Assembly: GCA_945888375.1 (NCBI GenBank)
Contig: CAMCZZ010000009.1
Location: 1-64,000, forward strand
Source of the DNA: Akkermansia muciniphila
GTDB taxonomy: Bacteria; Verrucomicrobiota; Verrucomicrobiia; Opitutales; Opitutaceae
DNA: 64,000 nucleotides
Direction: 5' to 3'
The notes beneath the pieces were generated by a model. That model was not told the DNA's origin and did no database searches. It saw nothing but the letters and a program-made list of their open reading frames with translations. Of this stretch, positions 1 to 9,097 are shown in pieces (within the stretch, counting starts at the first letter, position 1; the number at the start of each line of letters is the position of its first letter). The position numbers and the translations under genes are program-made.

Positions 1-404
1 CTCTTCGCCCAAGCCGCCTAAAACCAATCCCGAGCGGGCGGGGCGGGGGCCATGCCCCCGCCCCTGCACCCCTCCCCATTTTTAATCTTTAGGTCTTCAA
101 TCCACCTACCAACCCAGACCCTTTTGCTGAACTTGACGGACACAACTCGGGCGCAGTCGAGCCTGCTTCGCGCCCGGTCGGCATCAGCCAAGTTTTCGGC
201 CGGTCCGTTGAGTGCCCCGTTGCGCTGGAGGGCGTGACTGAGCGGGGATTTTTGCGGTTTAGATTTCCGATTCCTGCGGTGAAGTGCGGTATTGATCGCA
301 GCTCAGGCACTCGGCCGGCGGCGGATTGATAAGGTTAGCCAACCTTTTAACTCAACTAAAGTTGCCGGCGCGCCCAGAGCACTCCGCCAAAGGGGCCGCT
401 ATGG
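1..404. other. gene-poor left edge with a perfect GC hairpin
   Basis: The first 21 bases read as the last six codons and a TAA stop of a possible plus-strand gene cut by the window edge, too little to identify. Bases 40-50 and 54-64 form a perfect 11-bp GC inverted repeat around CAT; the nearest T-run (from about 80) is too far away for a standard terminator. The rest, up to the carbonic anhydrase stop at 405, shows no convincing gene, RNA or repeat; the short reading frames there have no recognisable protein features. Confidence 0.4.
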
Positions 405-1217
405 CTAGGGCAAAATAACAACCTGTCCGGTTGAGAGATCGTAGCGTGCCGCGACGACTTTGAGGTGTCCCGCCTCCACCGCAGAAGATAGAATGGGTTT
501 GGATCGGGAAATCTGCCGCGCGACTAGCAATGCCTTGGCGCGTATGGCATTATCAACCATTTCTCCCGGCTTATCAGCCACGGCTTCGACCGCCGGTTCG
601 ATATCTTCCACGATGATAAGGATATGGCCCGGGACCTTCCCGCCGCTCACCGCAGCGGAGACCGCGCCGCATTTGGAGTGCCCCAGCACCATCACTAAAC
701 CGGCGTGGAGATGCTCGACTACATATTCAATACTACCCAGCACATGGTCATCCGCCAAGTTACCGGCATTTCGCAGCACGAAAAGATCACCTAGCCCTTG
801 GTCGAATATGATCTCAGGAGATACGTGAGAATCCGCACAGGTTAAGATAATCGCGAAGGGATGCTGCCCGCCGGCCAGCGCTCCACGACGAGCCTTGGAC
901 TGGCGGGGGTGCTCGGCGTCGCCCGAAATAAACCGTTGATTTCCACTAATGAGGCGCCCCAAGGCCTCGGGCGCCGAAATTGACTCAACGGGCGCAACCG
1001 CTGCCGAAACGTGGGTGGTATCAACCGCGGCGTCCGCAGGGGCAGCTGGCTTTGACTCTGCAGCCGGAACTGCGGCGGGTGCAGCCGGCTCCGCATGGTC
1101 TCCAGTTGAAGCCCGCTCGGATGCTATGACCGGACCTACGAGGCATAAAAAGAAGGCATAGCCAACGACCTGAAGCAGCGGAGAGAATGAAAGGCACGGA
1201 GGGCGGCTCGTAAGCAT
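405..1217 (-). CDS. secreted beta-class carbonic anhydrase
   Basis: Interconverts CO2 and bicarbonate using a catalytic zinc. The 270-residue product starts with a hydrophobic signal segment (about residues 12-33) and an Ala/Pro-rich linker (about 35-80), so the enzyme probably acts in the periplasm. The family zinc-site residues are all visible: Cys127 and Asp129 in CADSH, His180 and Cys183 in GHSKCGA. The fold continues to a normal C-terminus, so it looks active. The beta class often lacks a signal sequence, so the exported, linker-bearing form is slightly unusual. The gene stands alone, with 260 bp of relatively AT-rich DNA separating it from the next gene. Family assignment is secure; the exact cleavage site and start are not. 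Confidence 0.9.
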   Translation of the reverse strand: MLTSRPPCLSFSPLLQVVGYAFFLCLVGPVIASERASTGDHAEPAAPAAVPAAESKPAAPADAAVDTTHVSAAVAPVESISAPEALGRLISGNQRFISGDAEHPRQSKARRGALAGGQHPFAIILTCADSHVSPEIIFDQGLGDLFVLRNAGNLADDHVLGSIEYVVEHLHAGLVMVLGHSKCGAVSAAVSGGKVPGHILIIVEDIEPAVEAVADKPGEMVDNAIRAKALLVARQISRSKPILSSAVEAGHLKVVAARYDLSTGQVVILP

Positions 1218-1480
1218 TTTGTTAAAATGTTATAAACCTCGGCTGATCGCCACGAAACTTTAGCTAAACCCTGAGAAAAAATCGCTCTGTAAATAACAGC
1301 ATTTCTCGCAAGAATAGCTGCAATCAGGCAGGCCTTACAGGCCAACCTGACTGTGTAGCCGCTATGAATGAAAACCAGTCCGAGGCATTTAAGAAAATAC
1401 CTAAACCGGAAAATGCCCGCCTTTGCCTGTGCTAACAGGCCAAGAAAAAATCAGTCCTGGCCGGCGGTATGGAGTAAGGC

Positions 1481-3439
1481 TCAATGAGCCGGAGCATCGT
1501 CGGCACTCGCTTCAGACGGCGCCTGCGCGTCCTGTTGAGCGGTGTCTGCGCCGGCCTCTTCGACGTGACTCTCTTGGGCTGCGGCCGAACCTTCTGAGGC
1601 AGTTTCCGCCTGGGGCGGAGCCTCGGCGGGTGCAGGCTTGGGCGCTTCGGGGAAGTTTTCCGGATCAACATCCGAAGCTTCAATCTCGCGCTTGCGGGCC
1701 TCGACCATCGCAGGGGGGCAAAACAAGGTGCCGTCGACGAACTCGGTGACATAGCCCTCTTTCACCAAATAACGAAGGTCGCCCTTCAACTTTAGCAGCT
1801 TCTCTTGCTCGGCGGCGGGGATGGGCTCGGCAACTACCCCCTCTGCCGGGGCCGGACGCGGGTCCAGGCCGAGGTGTTTCGCCGCAAGTTCACTGCCCTT
1901 GATCATAGGATGCGCCTCGATGAAGGCGATCAAGGCAGCTAGGGAGTCGGAGAAGGTCTGGCCGGGGACTCGGAAGCGACGCTTTACCGCGCAGACATAA
2001 CTGATGCCTTTGGAGCCTTTTTTGAAAATGGTAAAACTTTCCCGACGGAGGCGTCCACGCAGGGCGTTGGCGGTATCCAGAGGGAAACGGCGTTGGTTGG
2101 CCAGTGCGCCCTCTACGGCACGACGGATTTCGCCGGCTTCTGGCATGAGTTCCAGAATCTTTCCGGGGAAGCGCAGCTGCTCCACAGAGCGAACGACACG
2201 ACCGCGGGACTCGTTGAGCAACCACTGCCGGGCATCCTCGAGCGAATCAAAACTTGGCAGAACTGGGGCTGCCGCAGTGGCTTCGACGACCGCTTCCGCG
2301 GCGCTTTCACTCGCGGGAGCAGTCTCCAAGGAAGTGACAGAATCGGGGGCCACGGCAGTCTCCTGTTTCGGTGCACGCACTGGAGCAGGCTTCACCGTGT
2401 AGCGGGTGGTCTTTTTCATTTTCTCCAGCCACTGAGCTACGACCTCGGGATCGCGAACCGTCTCGATTTTGCTCTTAAATGCTTCCAGCGGGATGCGGAT
2501 GTTGGCCGCGTGGTGCTGGGCCAAGATCGAGGCATAGCGATGATAATTGGGCGGAGCGAGCAAGGCCCCGGTGATTGAACAACGGTTGACGACCTGATAA
2601 TTACCCTTGGGCGCCTCGACCTCTACCTCACTGGATTCGAAGAAGTTAGCCAAGTGCTTTTCTAGGACGTGAGCGATCGCGGCATCCTCCGTCTCGAAGG
2701 GGACGCCATCGGGAACAGAAATAAAAAACGGCGCCGGTTTCTGGGCCGAAGAGACGGCGGGGTCACCCTCGTTTAGGGGCGTGCCCGGTTTTGTGCCAGC
2801 CGGGATGCGCTGCACCACGGCCACGAAACGTTCATGTTTTTCCACCACGGACCGTGCGATGTAGAAAAGCTCGAAAGTCCGGCAGGACTTGCGAATAGCC
2901 TCCGCGAGCACCTTGAAGCTGGCGTCCTCAGGATAAAAGGTGACGTTGAAAAAAGGGCTGATGTATGGGCCCGCGGGCTCCCGCGGAGGGCCCCGAAAAT
3001 CGCCACGTGGGCCGCCAGGACCTCCCTCGCGACGAGGACCTCCCGGGCCGCCACTCTGGCCATCTCGGCGCTCAAAACGCGGACGGTCGCCGCCACGAAA
3101 ATTACCCGGGGCGCCATCGCGCCGGAAAGCAGGACGTTCATTGCCGGCGGGAGCGCCCGCTCCACCCAGTGCCGGTGCTTCCCCGGAGGCAGGAGCCGGT
3201 GAGGCGGTGGGACGCTTAAAATCCCCGCGGCGATCTCGAACCACCGGTGCCCCTCCGTCGCGACGCGGCCGATCGTCCCGGCGGTCATCCCGCCTGTCCT
3301 GACGGGGCGAGTCGCCGGCAGCCCCTCCTTTGTCCTGACTCCACGAGGTTCCGAAGCTGAACCCTTGGAGTTGGGTTAAATCAAGCTTGTTGAGCCCGGA
3401 TTTGGATTCGGGCGTTTGCGGGGAGGGCGTCTCATCCAT
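1481..3439 (-). CDS. RG-rich protein of unknown function
   Basis: I do not recognise a named family. The 652-residue product has three parts. Residues 1 to about 165 are disordered and rich in Arg, Gly, Asp and Pro, with many RGG/RGD-like steps. A folded region of about 230 residues begins near PYISPFFNVTFYPED. A second folded region begins around FDSLEDARQWLLNESRGRV and is followed by an Ala/Glu/Pro-rich acidic tail. There is no signal peptide or membrane segment, so it should be cytoplasmic. RGG-type tails are common in RNA-binding proteins, so a nucleic-acid role is possible but is only inference. It is transcribed alone, and its upstream spacer (3440-3813) contains a dispersed repeat. Confidence 0.75.
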   Translation of the reverse strand: MDETPSPQTPESKSGLNKLDLTQLQGFSFGTSWSQDKGGAAGDSPRQDRRDDRRDDRPRRDGGAPVVRDRRGDFKRPTASPAPASGEAPALGGAGAPAGNERPAFRRDGAPGNFRGGDRPRFERRDGQSGGPGGPRREGGPGGPRGDFRGPPREPAGPYISPFFNVTFYPEDASFKVLAEAIRKSCRTFELFYIARSVVEKHERFVAVVQRIPAGTKPGTPLNEGDPAVSSAQKPAPFFISVPDGVPFETEDAAIAHVLEKHLANFFESSEVEVEAPKGNYQVVNRCSITGALLAPPNYHRYASILAQHHAANIRIPLEAFKSKIETVRDPEVVAQWLEKMKKTTRYTVKPAPVRAPKQETAVAPDSVTSLETAPASESAAEAVVEATAAAPVLPSFDSLEDARQWLLNESRGRVVRSVEQLRFPGKILELMPEAGEIRRAVEGALANQRRFPLDTANALRGRLRRESFTIFKKGSKGISYVCAVKRRFRVPGQTFSDSLAALIAFIEAHPMIKGSELAAKHLGLDPRPAPAEGVVAEPIPAAEQEKLLKLKGDLRYLVKEGYVTEFVDGTLFCPPAMVEARKREIEASDVDPENFPEAPKPAPAEAPPQAETASEGSAAAQESHVEEAGADTAQQDAQAPSEASADDAPAH

Positions 3440-3813
3440 GCGAGTTAACGAAAGCGGGCTTGTTGCCAGCGGAGGTGTTTAGGGCGGGAGTGCGGAGTGC
3501 GCAAAAGGCGCACTGCACAACCAGCTTCTCCTAGAAAAATCATCACGCAAGCCGTTTCCCGTGGGGAGGCCGTGGCATTTTCGTTACAACATAAGTGCTT
3601 TGGCAGCCTCGGCAGAGGGGAATGGCGCGTGCTCGGCGGGACTTTCCCAACTGGGATAGTTCAGTTGCCTGGGTCGCGACGAGGCGACTTGGCTACACCT
3701 TCCGGTGGGGCCTTAGTCTCGAAAGACTCTCAGCGTATGCCTTCGCTCGGTCCGCAGCGAAATCTGCTCGCCCCCTCCCCCGCTGCTCGACCGTCCCACG
3801 GAATGATACCGAC
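3440..3813. other. intergenic spacer with hairpin and repeat copy
   Basis: This gene-free stretch lies between the start of the RG-rich gene and the stop of lolD. A short hairpin has 7-bp arms AGTGCGC (3496-3502) and GCGCACT (3508-3514). The right half, about 3661-3800, is a copy of a dispersed repeat described separately. No convincing coding sequence is seen: the open frames here are short, and the aligned conservation is shared with other non-coding sites. Confidence 0.6.
3661..3800 (+). repeat. dispersed intergenic repeat family 2, copy 1
   Basis: This copy aligns by eye with 31981-32120 (plus) and 46661-46835 (minus). The best core is GGGTCGC, then CGAGGC, ACTTGGC and CGGTGGGGCC, in the same order and at nearly the same spacing. 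All three copies keep one phase across the core, giving a shared RWG tripeptide, although the frames are otherwise broken. It could be a decayed mobile element or gene remnant, or a repeat with its own function. Confidence 0.6.
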
Positions 3814-4482
3814 TCAAACGGGATGAAAGCCGCCTTCGCGCAAAAATAGCCGCCGGGCGCAGCGGTTCGCGTGGGCGGCGTTATGCGTCACGAGCACCAA
3901 GGCGCAGCCCGACTCAGCGCAAAGTGCGAGCAAGAGATCGATGACCGCCTCGCCGCTGCCCTCGTCGAGATTGCCCGTAGGTTCGTCGGCCAGGATGAGC
4001 GGCGGCTTATTCATCAAGGCGCGTGCAATCGCCACTCGTTGCCTTTCCCCACCCGAGAGTTTCCCGGGGATATGGCCGGTGCGGTCGGCCAGACCCACCC
4101 GCCCCAGTAGATCGCAGGCCCGGGCTCGCTCAGCGGCTCCGATCGGTCCCTGGAGCCGCGCAGCCAGAAGCACGTTGTCGAGGGCGTCGAGTTCCGGCAC
4201 TAAATAGAACGATTGGAAAACCAGCCCGATCAAACGCCCGCGCCGGGCGGCGGAAAGTGTCGCTTCACCCTCCCACTGCAGCTCGCCTGCATCAGGGGCG
4301 TCGAGCCCGGAGAGTAGATTCAAGAGGGTGGATTTCCCCGAGCCGGATTCGCCGCGGATGGATACACTCTCGCCCGACAACACCGTCAACTCCACGCCAC
4401 GCAGCACCTGCAAGCGCCGCGCGCCGCTGGCGTAGCTCTTGTGCAGGCCCCGGGCTTGGAGAATCGGCGGGCGGTTACTCAC
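3814..4482 (-). CDS. lolD: LolD-like lipoprotein-release ABC ATPase
   Basis: ATPase of the inner-membrane complex that extracts outer-membrane lipoproteins and hands them to LolA. At 222 residues it has the family size, with Walker A GESGSGKS (44-51), signature LSGGE (142-146), Walker B LILADEP (162-168) and the switch His in LVTHN. Its start overlaps the end of the upstream permease gene by 8 bp, which implies translational coupling and supports the pairing. The related MacB-type and FtsE-type ATPases share these motifs; the LolC/E-type partner decides the call. Confidence 0.88.
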   Translation of the reverse strand: MSNRPPILQARGLHKSYASGARRLQVLRGVELTVLSGESVSIRGESGSGKSTLLNLLSGLDAPDAGELQWEGEATLSAARRGRLIGLVFQSFYLVPELDALDNVLLAARLQGPIGAAERARACDLLGRVGLADRTGHIPGKLSGGERQRVAIARALMNKPPLILADEPTGNLDEGSGEAVIDLLLALCAESGCALVLVTHNAAHANRCARRLFLREGGFHPV

Positions 4483-5704
4483 TGCGCAGCGCCTCCACCG
4501 GTTTGAGCTTTGCCGCGCGCCAGGCCGGTAGCAAACCAGCCAACGTCGAGACGATCAGCGCACTCGAAATAATCAGCAGCAGGTCAGTGCGGGAAAGATA
4601 GGCGGGAAGTTGGCTGAATTGATAAAACCGCTCCAACGCCGCCTGGCTGCCTGTTAAACGGGTGAAGCCCGCCACGAGGTCATTTCGAAAGTGCACGACT
4701 GCGAAACCCAGCCCCAGTCCGGCCGCTGTCCCGACGATCCCGATGATGACACCTTGGCAGCAAAAACAGGCCGCCACTTGTCCCGGAGAAGCTCCCAGTG
4801 CGCCCAGCAGGCCGATTTCACGAGTTTTGCGCACCACGGCGATGAGCAGGGATGAGGCGACGGAAAAAGCGGCGACGACGATAATAAAAAGCAGCAGGAA
4901 AAAAATCATGTTCTTCTCGAGCTGGAGCACGAAGAGAAACTCCTGGTTCGCATCCATCCAGGACTTGGCCACCCCATCGACTGGTAGCGCTCGATTGATG
5001 TCTGCAGTCGCACGGTCGGGGTCAATGCCTTCCCCCAGTTTTACATTAACACCGTGGACCGCGCGACCCAGTCCGTAGAGCTCCTGCATGGTGCGCAGAG
5101 TTACGATCACGACACTGCTGTCGAGTTGCTGATGCCCAATTTCGAAAATGCCGCACACCTCAAGTTCGCGGGGGATAAGAATCTCGTCCGTCTTCAGTTT
5201 CTCCAGCAGCAAAGGCGAGTAGACCGAGATCCGGCTGCCCAACCGTGCGCCCAAGGTCATGGCGAGTTGGGCGCTCAAAATCACCCGATCGTCATCGAGC
5301 GCATCGTATTCACCCGCGACGATGAATTGGCGAAGCGGGATGACGCGATCGACCCGGTTGGCATCCACACCTTGAATGGCAGGAAACGCAGGTTTGTTTT
5401 GATACTGCAACATGACCACGCCCTCGGCAAAAGGGGTGGTCGCGAGCACACCGGGGACTTTCTCGATCGCGTCCATCACCGCCCGCGGATCCTGCATCAA
5501 ACCTTCAGACCGCACCTGCACCTCGCCCTGAGTGTTGACGATCATGTTGCGGATCTCCCGTCCGAAGCCGCCCATCACGGATATACAAACGATCAGGAGC
5601 CCGACCCCGAGTGCCACGCCCAGGATCGAGATAAAGGTGAAAAACGGGAAGCGGCGTCCGGTTGGGAAAAGCTGCTTCAGCGCAAGATAGAGAGGCCAGG
5701 GCAT
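4475..5704 (-). CDS. LolC/LolE-family ABC permease
   Basis: Membrane subunit of the lipoprotein-releasing transporter. The chosen ATG at 5704 gives 409 residues beginning MPWPLYLALKQLFP, the usual LolC/E opening; a longer frame from 5761 adds 19 residues of no family character. There is one N-terminal membrane segment (about 21-45), a large periplasmic domain, then three C-terminal FtsX-type membrane segments starting near residue 270. Only one permease gene is paired with lolD, whereas Escherichia coli has both LolC and LolE, so the complex may be a homodimer (LolF-like) or the second permease lies elsewhere. It lies downstream of lysS on the same strand, about 80 bp away. Confidence 0.85.
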   Translation of the reverse strand: MPWPLYLALKQLFPTGRRFPFFTFISILGVALGVGLLIVCISVMGGFGREIRNMIVNTQGEVQVRSEGLMQDPRAVMDAIEKVPGVLATTPFAEGVVMLQYQNKPAFPAIQGVDANRVDRVIPLRQFIVAGEYDALDDDRVILSAQLAMTLGARLGSRISVYSPLLLEKLKTDEILIPRELEVCGIFEIGHQQLDSSVVIVTLRTMQELYGLGRAVHGVNVKLGEGIDPDRATADINRALPVDGVAKSWMDANQEFLFVLQLEKNMIFFLLLFIIVVAAFSVASSLLIAVVRKTREIGLLGALGASPGQVAACFCCQGVIIGIVGTAAGLGLGFAVVHFRNDLVAGFTRLTGSQAALERFYQFSQLPAYLSRTDLLLIISSALIVSTLAGLLPAWRAAKLKPVEALRSE

Positions 5705-5785
5705 TACTAAGCGCAGGGGTTGAGTTGGGTGCTCAAATTTAGAGCCCAAAGGAGGATGCAATCCTGCAAAGAGAACAAAAAACGT

Positions 5786-7327
5786 TCAACTCGCAGCGCC
5801 CCCGCCCGAAGCGGCGGCGTTGCGGAGCTGGGGGAATAGGATGACGTCGCGTATGCTCTCCGCGCCGGTGAGCAGGATACAGAGGCGATCGATACCGATG
5901 CCCATGCCGCCGGCGGGCGGCATGCCGTGCTCGAGGGCGAGCAGAAAGTCATGGTCGATCTTCTGCTGTTCCTCGCCGGCTTGGGCCTCGAACATGGCCC
6001 TCTGCACGTCGGGATCGTTTTGCTCGGAGTATGCCGGTGCCACCTCCATGCCGCCGATAATCAGCTCGAAGACGTCGATTGTGGAGGGGTCGTCGGCCGT
6101 GATTTTCGCCAAGGGACAAAGTTCCTTGGGTAAGTGGGTGACAAAGGTCGGCTGGATCAGTGTCGGCTCGATGAGTTTGCCGAAGATTTCGTTGGTCAGC
6201 TCGAACTCCTCCCACTTCGGATCAGCGTAAAGTCCCAGACCTTGCACCCCGGCTACTTTCTCCTCCTTGGTGCGCTCGAACCAAGCGGCATCGCCTGTCT
6301 TCTCCACGATGAGATTCTTGTATTTCACCTCACGCCATTCGGCCCCGAAGTCGATTTCCTGCCCGCTCGCGGCGTGCTTGATTTTCATTGTGGAACGGCG
6401 CGGGGCGTTCTCGCCCTCTCCATCGGGTTCGGTGGGCTTGACCACGTCACGAACGAGGTGGAGGAGCAGGTCCTTCACCAGCGTCATCATGCCGCGGTAG
6501 TCGCTGTAGGCCTGATAGACCTCAAGCATGGTGAACTCGGGGTTATGACGGCGGGAAACGCCCTCGTTCCGGAAATTACGTCCAATTTCAAAAACGCGGT
6601 CGTAGCCTCCTACCAGCATGCGCTTGAGGTAAAGCTCCAGCGAGATGCGCAACACGAAGTCGGTATTGAGGGCGTTGTGGTGGGTTTGGAAGGGCCGCGC
6701 CGCCGCGCCGCCGGCCACGCTCTGCAATACGGGCGTCTCGACCTCGAGAAATTGTCGGTCTTCCAAAAAACGCCGGACCGCACTTACAATGCGTGCGCGG
6801 GTCATCAGGCGTTGGCGGGACTCGGCGTTGACGATGAGATCGAGGTAACGCTGGCGGTAAATCTGCTCGGCGTCTGTGAGGCCGCTCCACTTTTCAGGCA
6901 GGGGGCGCAAGGCCTTGGAGACGAGCGTGAAGGCATCCACCCGCACCGTGATCTCGCCGGTCTTGGTCATAAAAAGCGTGCCGGTGACACCAAGGATATC
7001 CCCCAGGTCGAGTTGCTTCTTGAAAAAAAGGTAGCGGTCCTCCCCCAGCACATCCTTGCGGAAGTAGAGCTGGAGCTGCCCCTGCTGATCCTGGATTTTT
7101 ACAAAAGAGCTACCGCCCTGCACCCGAAAGGTAACCAAGCGACCGGCCACCGTGACCCCCACTACATTGTCCTGGCCCTCGACGTAGAGGGCTTTGGCGT
7201 CGGCCGAAAAGTGCGTCGGCGTGATGTGGGCGCGGAAGGGATCGAAACCGCCCGCGCGCATTTCATCCAGCTTCCGGCGGCGCACCGCGTGTTGATCGTT
7301 GGAAATGTCGGGGACGGAATCGCTCAT
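5786..7327 (-). CDS. lysS: lysyl-tRNA synthetase, class II
   Basis: Charges tRNA-Lys with lysine in the cytoplasm. The 513-residue protein has the standard bacterial length. An OB-fold anticodon-binding domain occupies roughly residues 50-150. The class II catalytic core follows, with motif 2 around FEIGRNFRNEGVSRRHNPEF and motif 3 around GMGIGIDRL near the C-terminus. The tail after motif 3 is short and Ala/Gly-rich. It is the first gene of a minus-strand run with the Lol permease and ATPase, and is divergent from lipB. Confidence 0.96.
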   Translation of the reverse strand: MSDSVPDISNDQHAVRRRKLDEMRAGGFDPFRAHITPTHFSADAKALYVEGQDNVVGVTVAGRLVTFRVQGGSSFVKIQDQQGQLQLYFRKDVLGEDRYLFFKKQLDLGDILGVTGTLFMTKTGEITVRVDAFTLVSKALRPLPEKWSGLTDAEQIYRQRYLDLIVNAESRQRLMTRARIVSAVRRFLEDRQFLEVETPVLQSVAGGAAARPFQTHHNALNTDFVLRISLELYLKRMLVGGYDRVFEIGRNFRNEGVSRRHNPEFTMLEVYQAYSDYRGMMTLVKDLLLHLVRDVVKPTEPDGEGENAPRRSTMKIKHAASGQEIDFGAEWREVKYKNLIVEKTGDAAWFERTKEEKVAGVQGLGLYADPKWEEFELTNEIFGKLIEPTLIQPTFVTHLPKELCPLAKITADDPSTIDVFELIIGGMEVAPAYSEQNDPDVQRAMFEAQAGEEQQKIDHDFLLALEHGMPPAGGMGIGIDRLCILLTGAESIRDVILFPQLRNAAASGGGAAS

Positions 7328-7435
7328 GAGAAAAGTTCACCTTGGGCTTTGAGTTAGCCGCGAGCAAGCCGACGATTGCAGTGGCGGGAGCAGCGATAAT
7401 GTATCGCATTCTGGACTCATTCTCCCCCACCCCTC

Positions 7436-8140
7436 TTGACCGGCCCAAATCCAGAACTTCCAAACGCTCCCGCCGGCGTATCGCTCGCGTTGGAAAACTG
7501 GGGCCGCACCGACTACGCTGAGGCCCTCGCCCGCCAGACCGCCTTGCAAACCGCCCTTCTGGAGGGTCATAAGCCTGATACCCTGGTTCTGACCGAACAC
7601 GAACCGGTTTTCACTTTAGGCCTGCGTGCCGGCGCCGATCGGCACCTTGTTTGGGATGTTGATACTTTAGCTCGTGAACGGATCGCGCTTCACCCTTCCA
7701 ATCGTGGCGGCGACATCACTTATCATGGCCCGGGCCAACTGGTGGCCTATCCCATAGTAAATCTGGAGCGCCGGCGTGACTTGCATGCGTATATGCGTTT
7801 TCTGGAGGAGGTGTTGATCGCGGTCGTCGCTCGCCACGGTCTGGCGGCCACCCGGCGAGAAGGCCTGACCGGAATCTGGATCGCTAACCGTAAAATCGCC
7901 GCCATCGGCGTATCGGTCCGTCGTTGGGTGACGATGCACGGCGTTGCCTTGAACGTGGCTCCCGATCTGCGGCATTTTGGCGGGATCGTGCCTTGCGGCA
8001 TCGTCGCGGCGGACGGGTCCGTCACCTCCCTCGCGGCAGAGTTAGGGGAAAGTTGCCCCGTATTGGAGCGCGTAGGGCGCGATTTTGCGGAAGAGTTTTC
8101 CAGCCGCTGGCCGTCTTTTCTGACATCGGCTAAAACCTGA
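7436..8140 (+). CDS. lipB: octanoyltransferase (lipoate biosynthesis)
   Basis: Transfers octanoyl from acyl carrier protein to lipoyl domains, the first step of de novo lipoate synthesis. The frame opens with TTG at 7436 and gives 234 residues. Family signatures are clear: RGGDITYHGPGQLVAYPI, then the catalytic Lys in GIWIANRKIAAIG, the HGVALNV stretch, and the acyl-accepting Cys in GGIVPCGI. Its partner lipA lies immediately downstream, giving a complete lipoylation pathway. An alternative nearby start cannot be excluded because no strong ribosome-binding site is visible. Confidence 0.94.
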   Translation: MTGPNPELPNAPAGVSLALENWGRTDYAEALARQTALQTALLEGHKPDTLVLTEHEPVFTLGLRAGADRHLVWDVDTLARERIALHPSNRGGDITYHGPGQLVAYPIVNLERRRDLHAYMRFLEEVLIAVVARHGLAATRREGLTGIWIANRKIAAIGVSVRRWVTMHGVALNVAPDLRHFGGIVPCGIVAADGSVTSLAAELGESCPVLERVGRDFAEEFSSRWPSFLTSAKT

Positions 8141-8167
8141 AAAAATCCGTGCTCCAGCTTGGATTCC

Positions 8168-9097
8168 ATGGTTAATCAGCATCCCTTGAGCACCATGGAT
8201 ACGTCGCGCAAACCCGCTTGGCTACGCGCCAAGCTACCTTCCGGTCCCGGCTACAACGCCGTCCGCCAGCTCGTGGACGAGCACAAACTGCACACCGTCT
8301 GCCAGAGTGCGCAGTGTCCAAACCTCGGCGAGTGCTGGTCGCGCGGCACCGCCACGGTGATGATCTTGGGCAACGTCTGCACCCGCTCCTGTAATTTCTG
8401 CGCGATCCAGACCGGACGCCCGACGGAGTATGACCTGGGCGAACCCGCACGCGTGGCCGAGGCCGTCGCTACAATGAATCTCAAGCATTGCGTGATCACC
8501 TCAGTCGCCCGGGACGAATTAAAAGACGGCGGCGCCGCGGTCTGGGCTGCCACCATCCGCGCCATTCGCCACCGCCTGCCGGACACGGCGATCGAAGTTC
8601 TGACGCCCGACTGGAAGGGCCAGACCGACCTACTGGACGTGGTCCTCGATGCCAAACCGGATATTTTTAACCACAATCTGGAGACCGTAGAGCGCCTACA
8701 GAAACCTGTTAGGGTGCAGGCCCGTTACGACCGCTCCCGCACCATCCTTCGGCACGCCAAAGCCCGTGGTTTTACCACCAAGACGGGCATCATGCTCGGA
8801 CTAGGCGAGGAGGCGCACGAGATCGAGCAGACCCTGCGCGACATCGCCGCCGACCGCACCGACATCCTTACCATCGGCCAATATCTTCAGCCCACTCCCC
8901 AGCACTGGCCCGTCGCCCGCTGGGTGCATCCCGATGAGTTTGCCCGCTGGAAGGATTTTGGCCTGGGGCTTGGGATTGGCGTGATTGAGAGCGGAGCCAT
9001 GGTCCGCTCCAGCTACCACGCGGATGAGCAATCATTGAAATACACCGGTTTCGGCCACCGCAATGATGCCAACGCCTTAGCAAGTTCGGAGAAATAG
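8168..9097 (+). CDS. lipA: lipoyl synthase, radical SAM
   Basis: Inserts two sulfur atoms into octanoyl groups on lipoyl domains using two iron-sulfur clusters. The auxiliary-cluster cysteines sit in CQSAQCPNLGEC and the radical-SAM cluster in CTRSCNFC. The rest matches the family through RSSYHADEQ near the end. The start is uncertain: TTG at 8159, ATG at 8168 or ATG at 8195 are all in frame and differ by at most 12 residues. It follows lipB by less than 30 bp and is probably co-transcribed with it. Confidence 0.96.
   Translation: MVNQHPLSTMDTSRKPAWLRAKLPSGPGYNAVRQLVDEHKLHTVCQSAQCPNLGECWSRGTATVMILGNVCTRSCNFCAIQTGRPTEYDLGEPARVAEAVATMNLKHCVITSVARDELKDGGAAVWAATIRAIRHRLPDTAIEVLTPDWKGQTDLLDVVLDAKPDIFNHNLETVERLQKPVRVQARYDRSRTILRHAKARGFTTKTGIMLGLGEEAHEIEQTLRDIAADRTDILTIGQYLQPTPQHWPVARWVHPDEFARWKDFGLGLGIGVIESGAMVRSSYHADEQSLKYTGFGHRNDANALASSEK

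Noticed and set aside
6134-7357. 407-residue open frame on the plus strand
   Set aside because: It is antisense to lysS, which has full family motifs; the frame has no domain.
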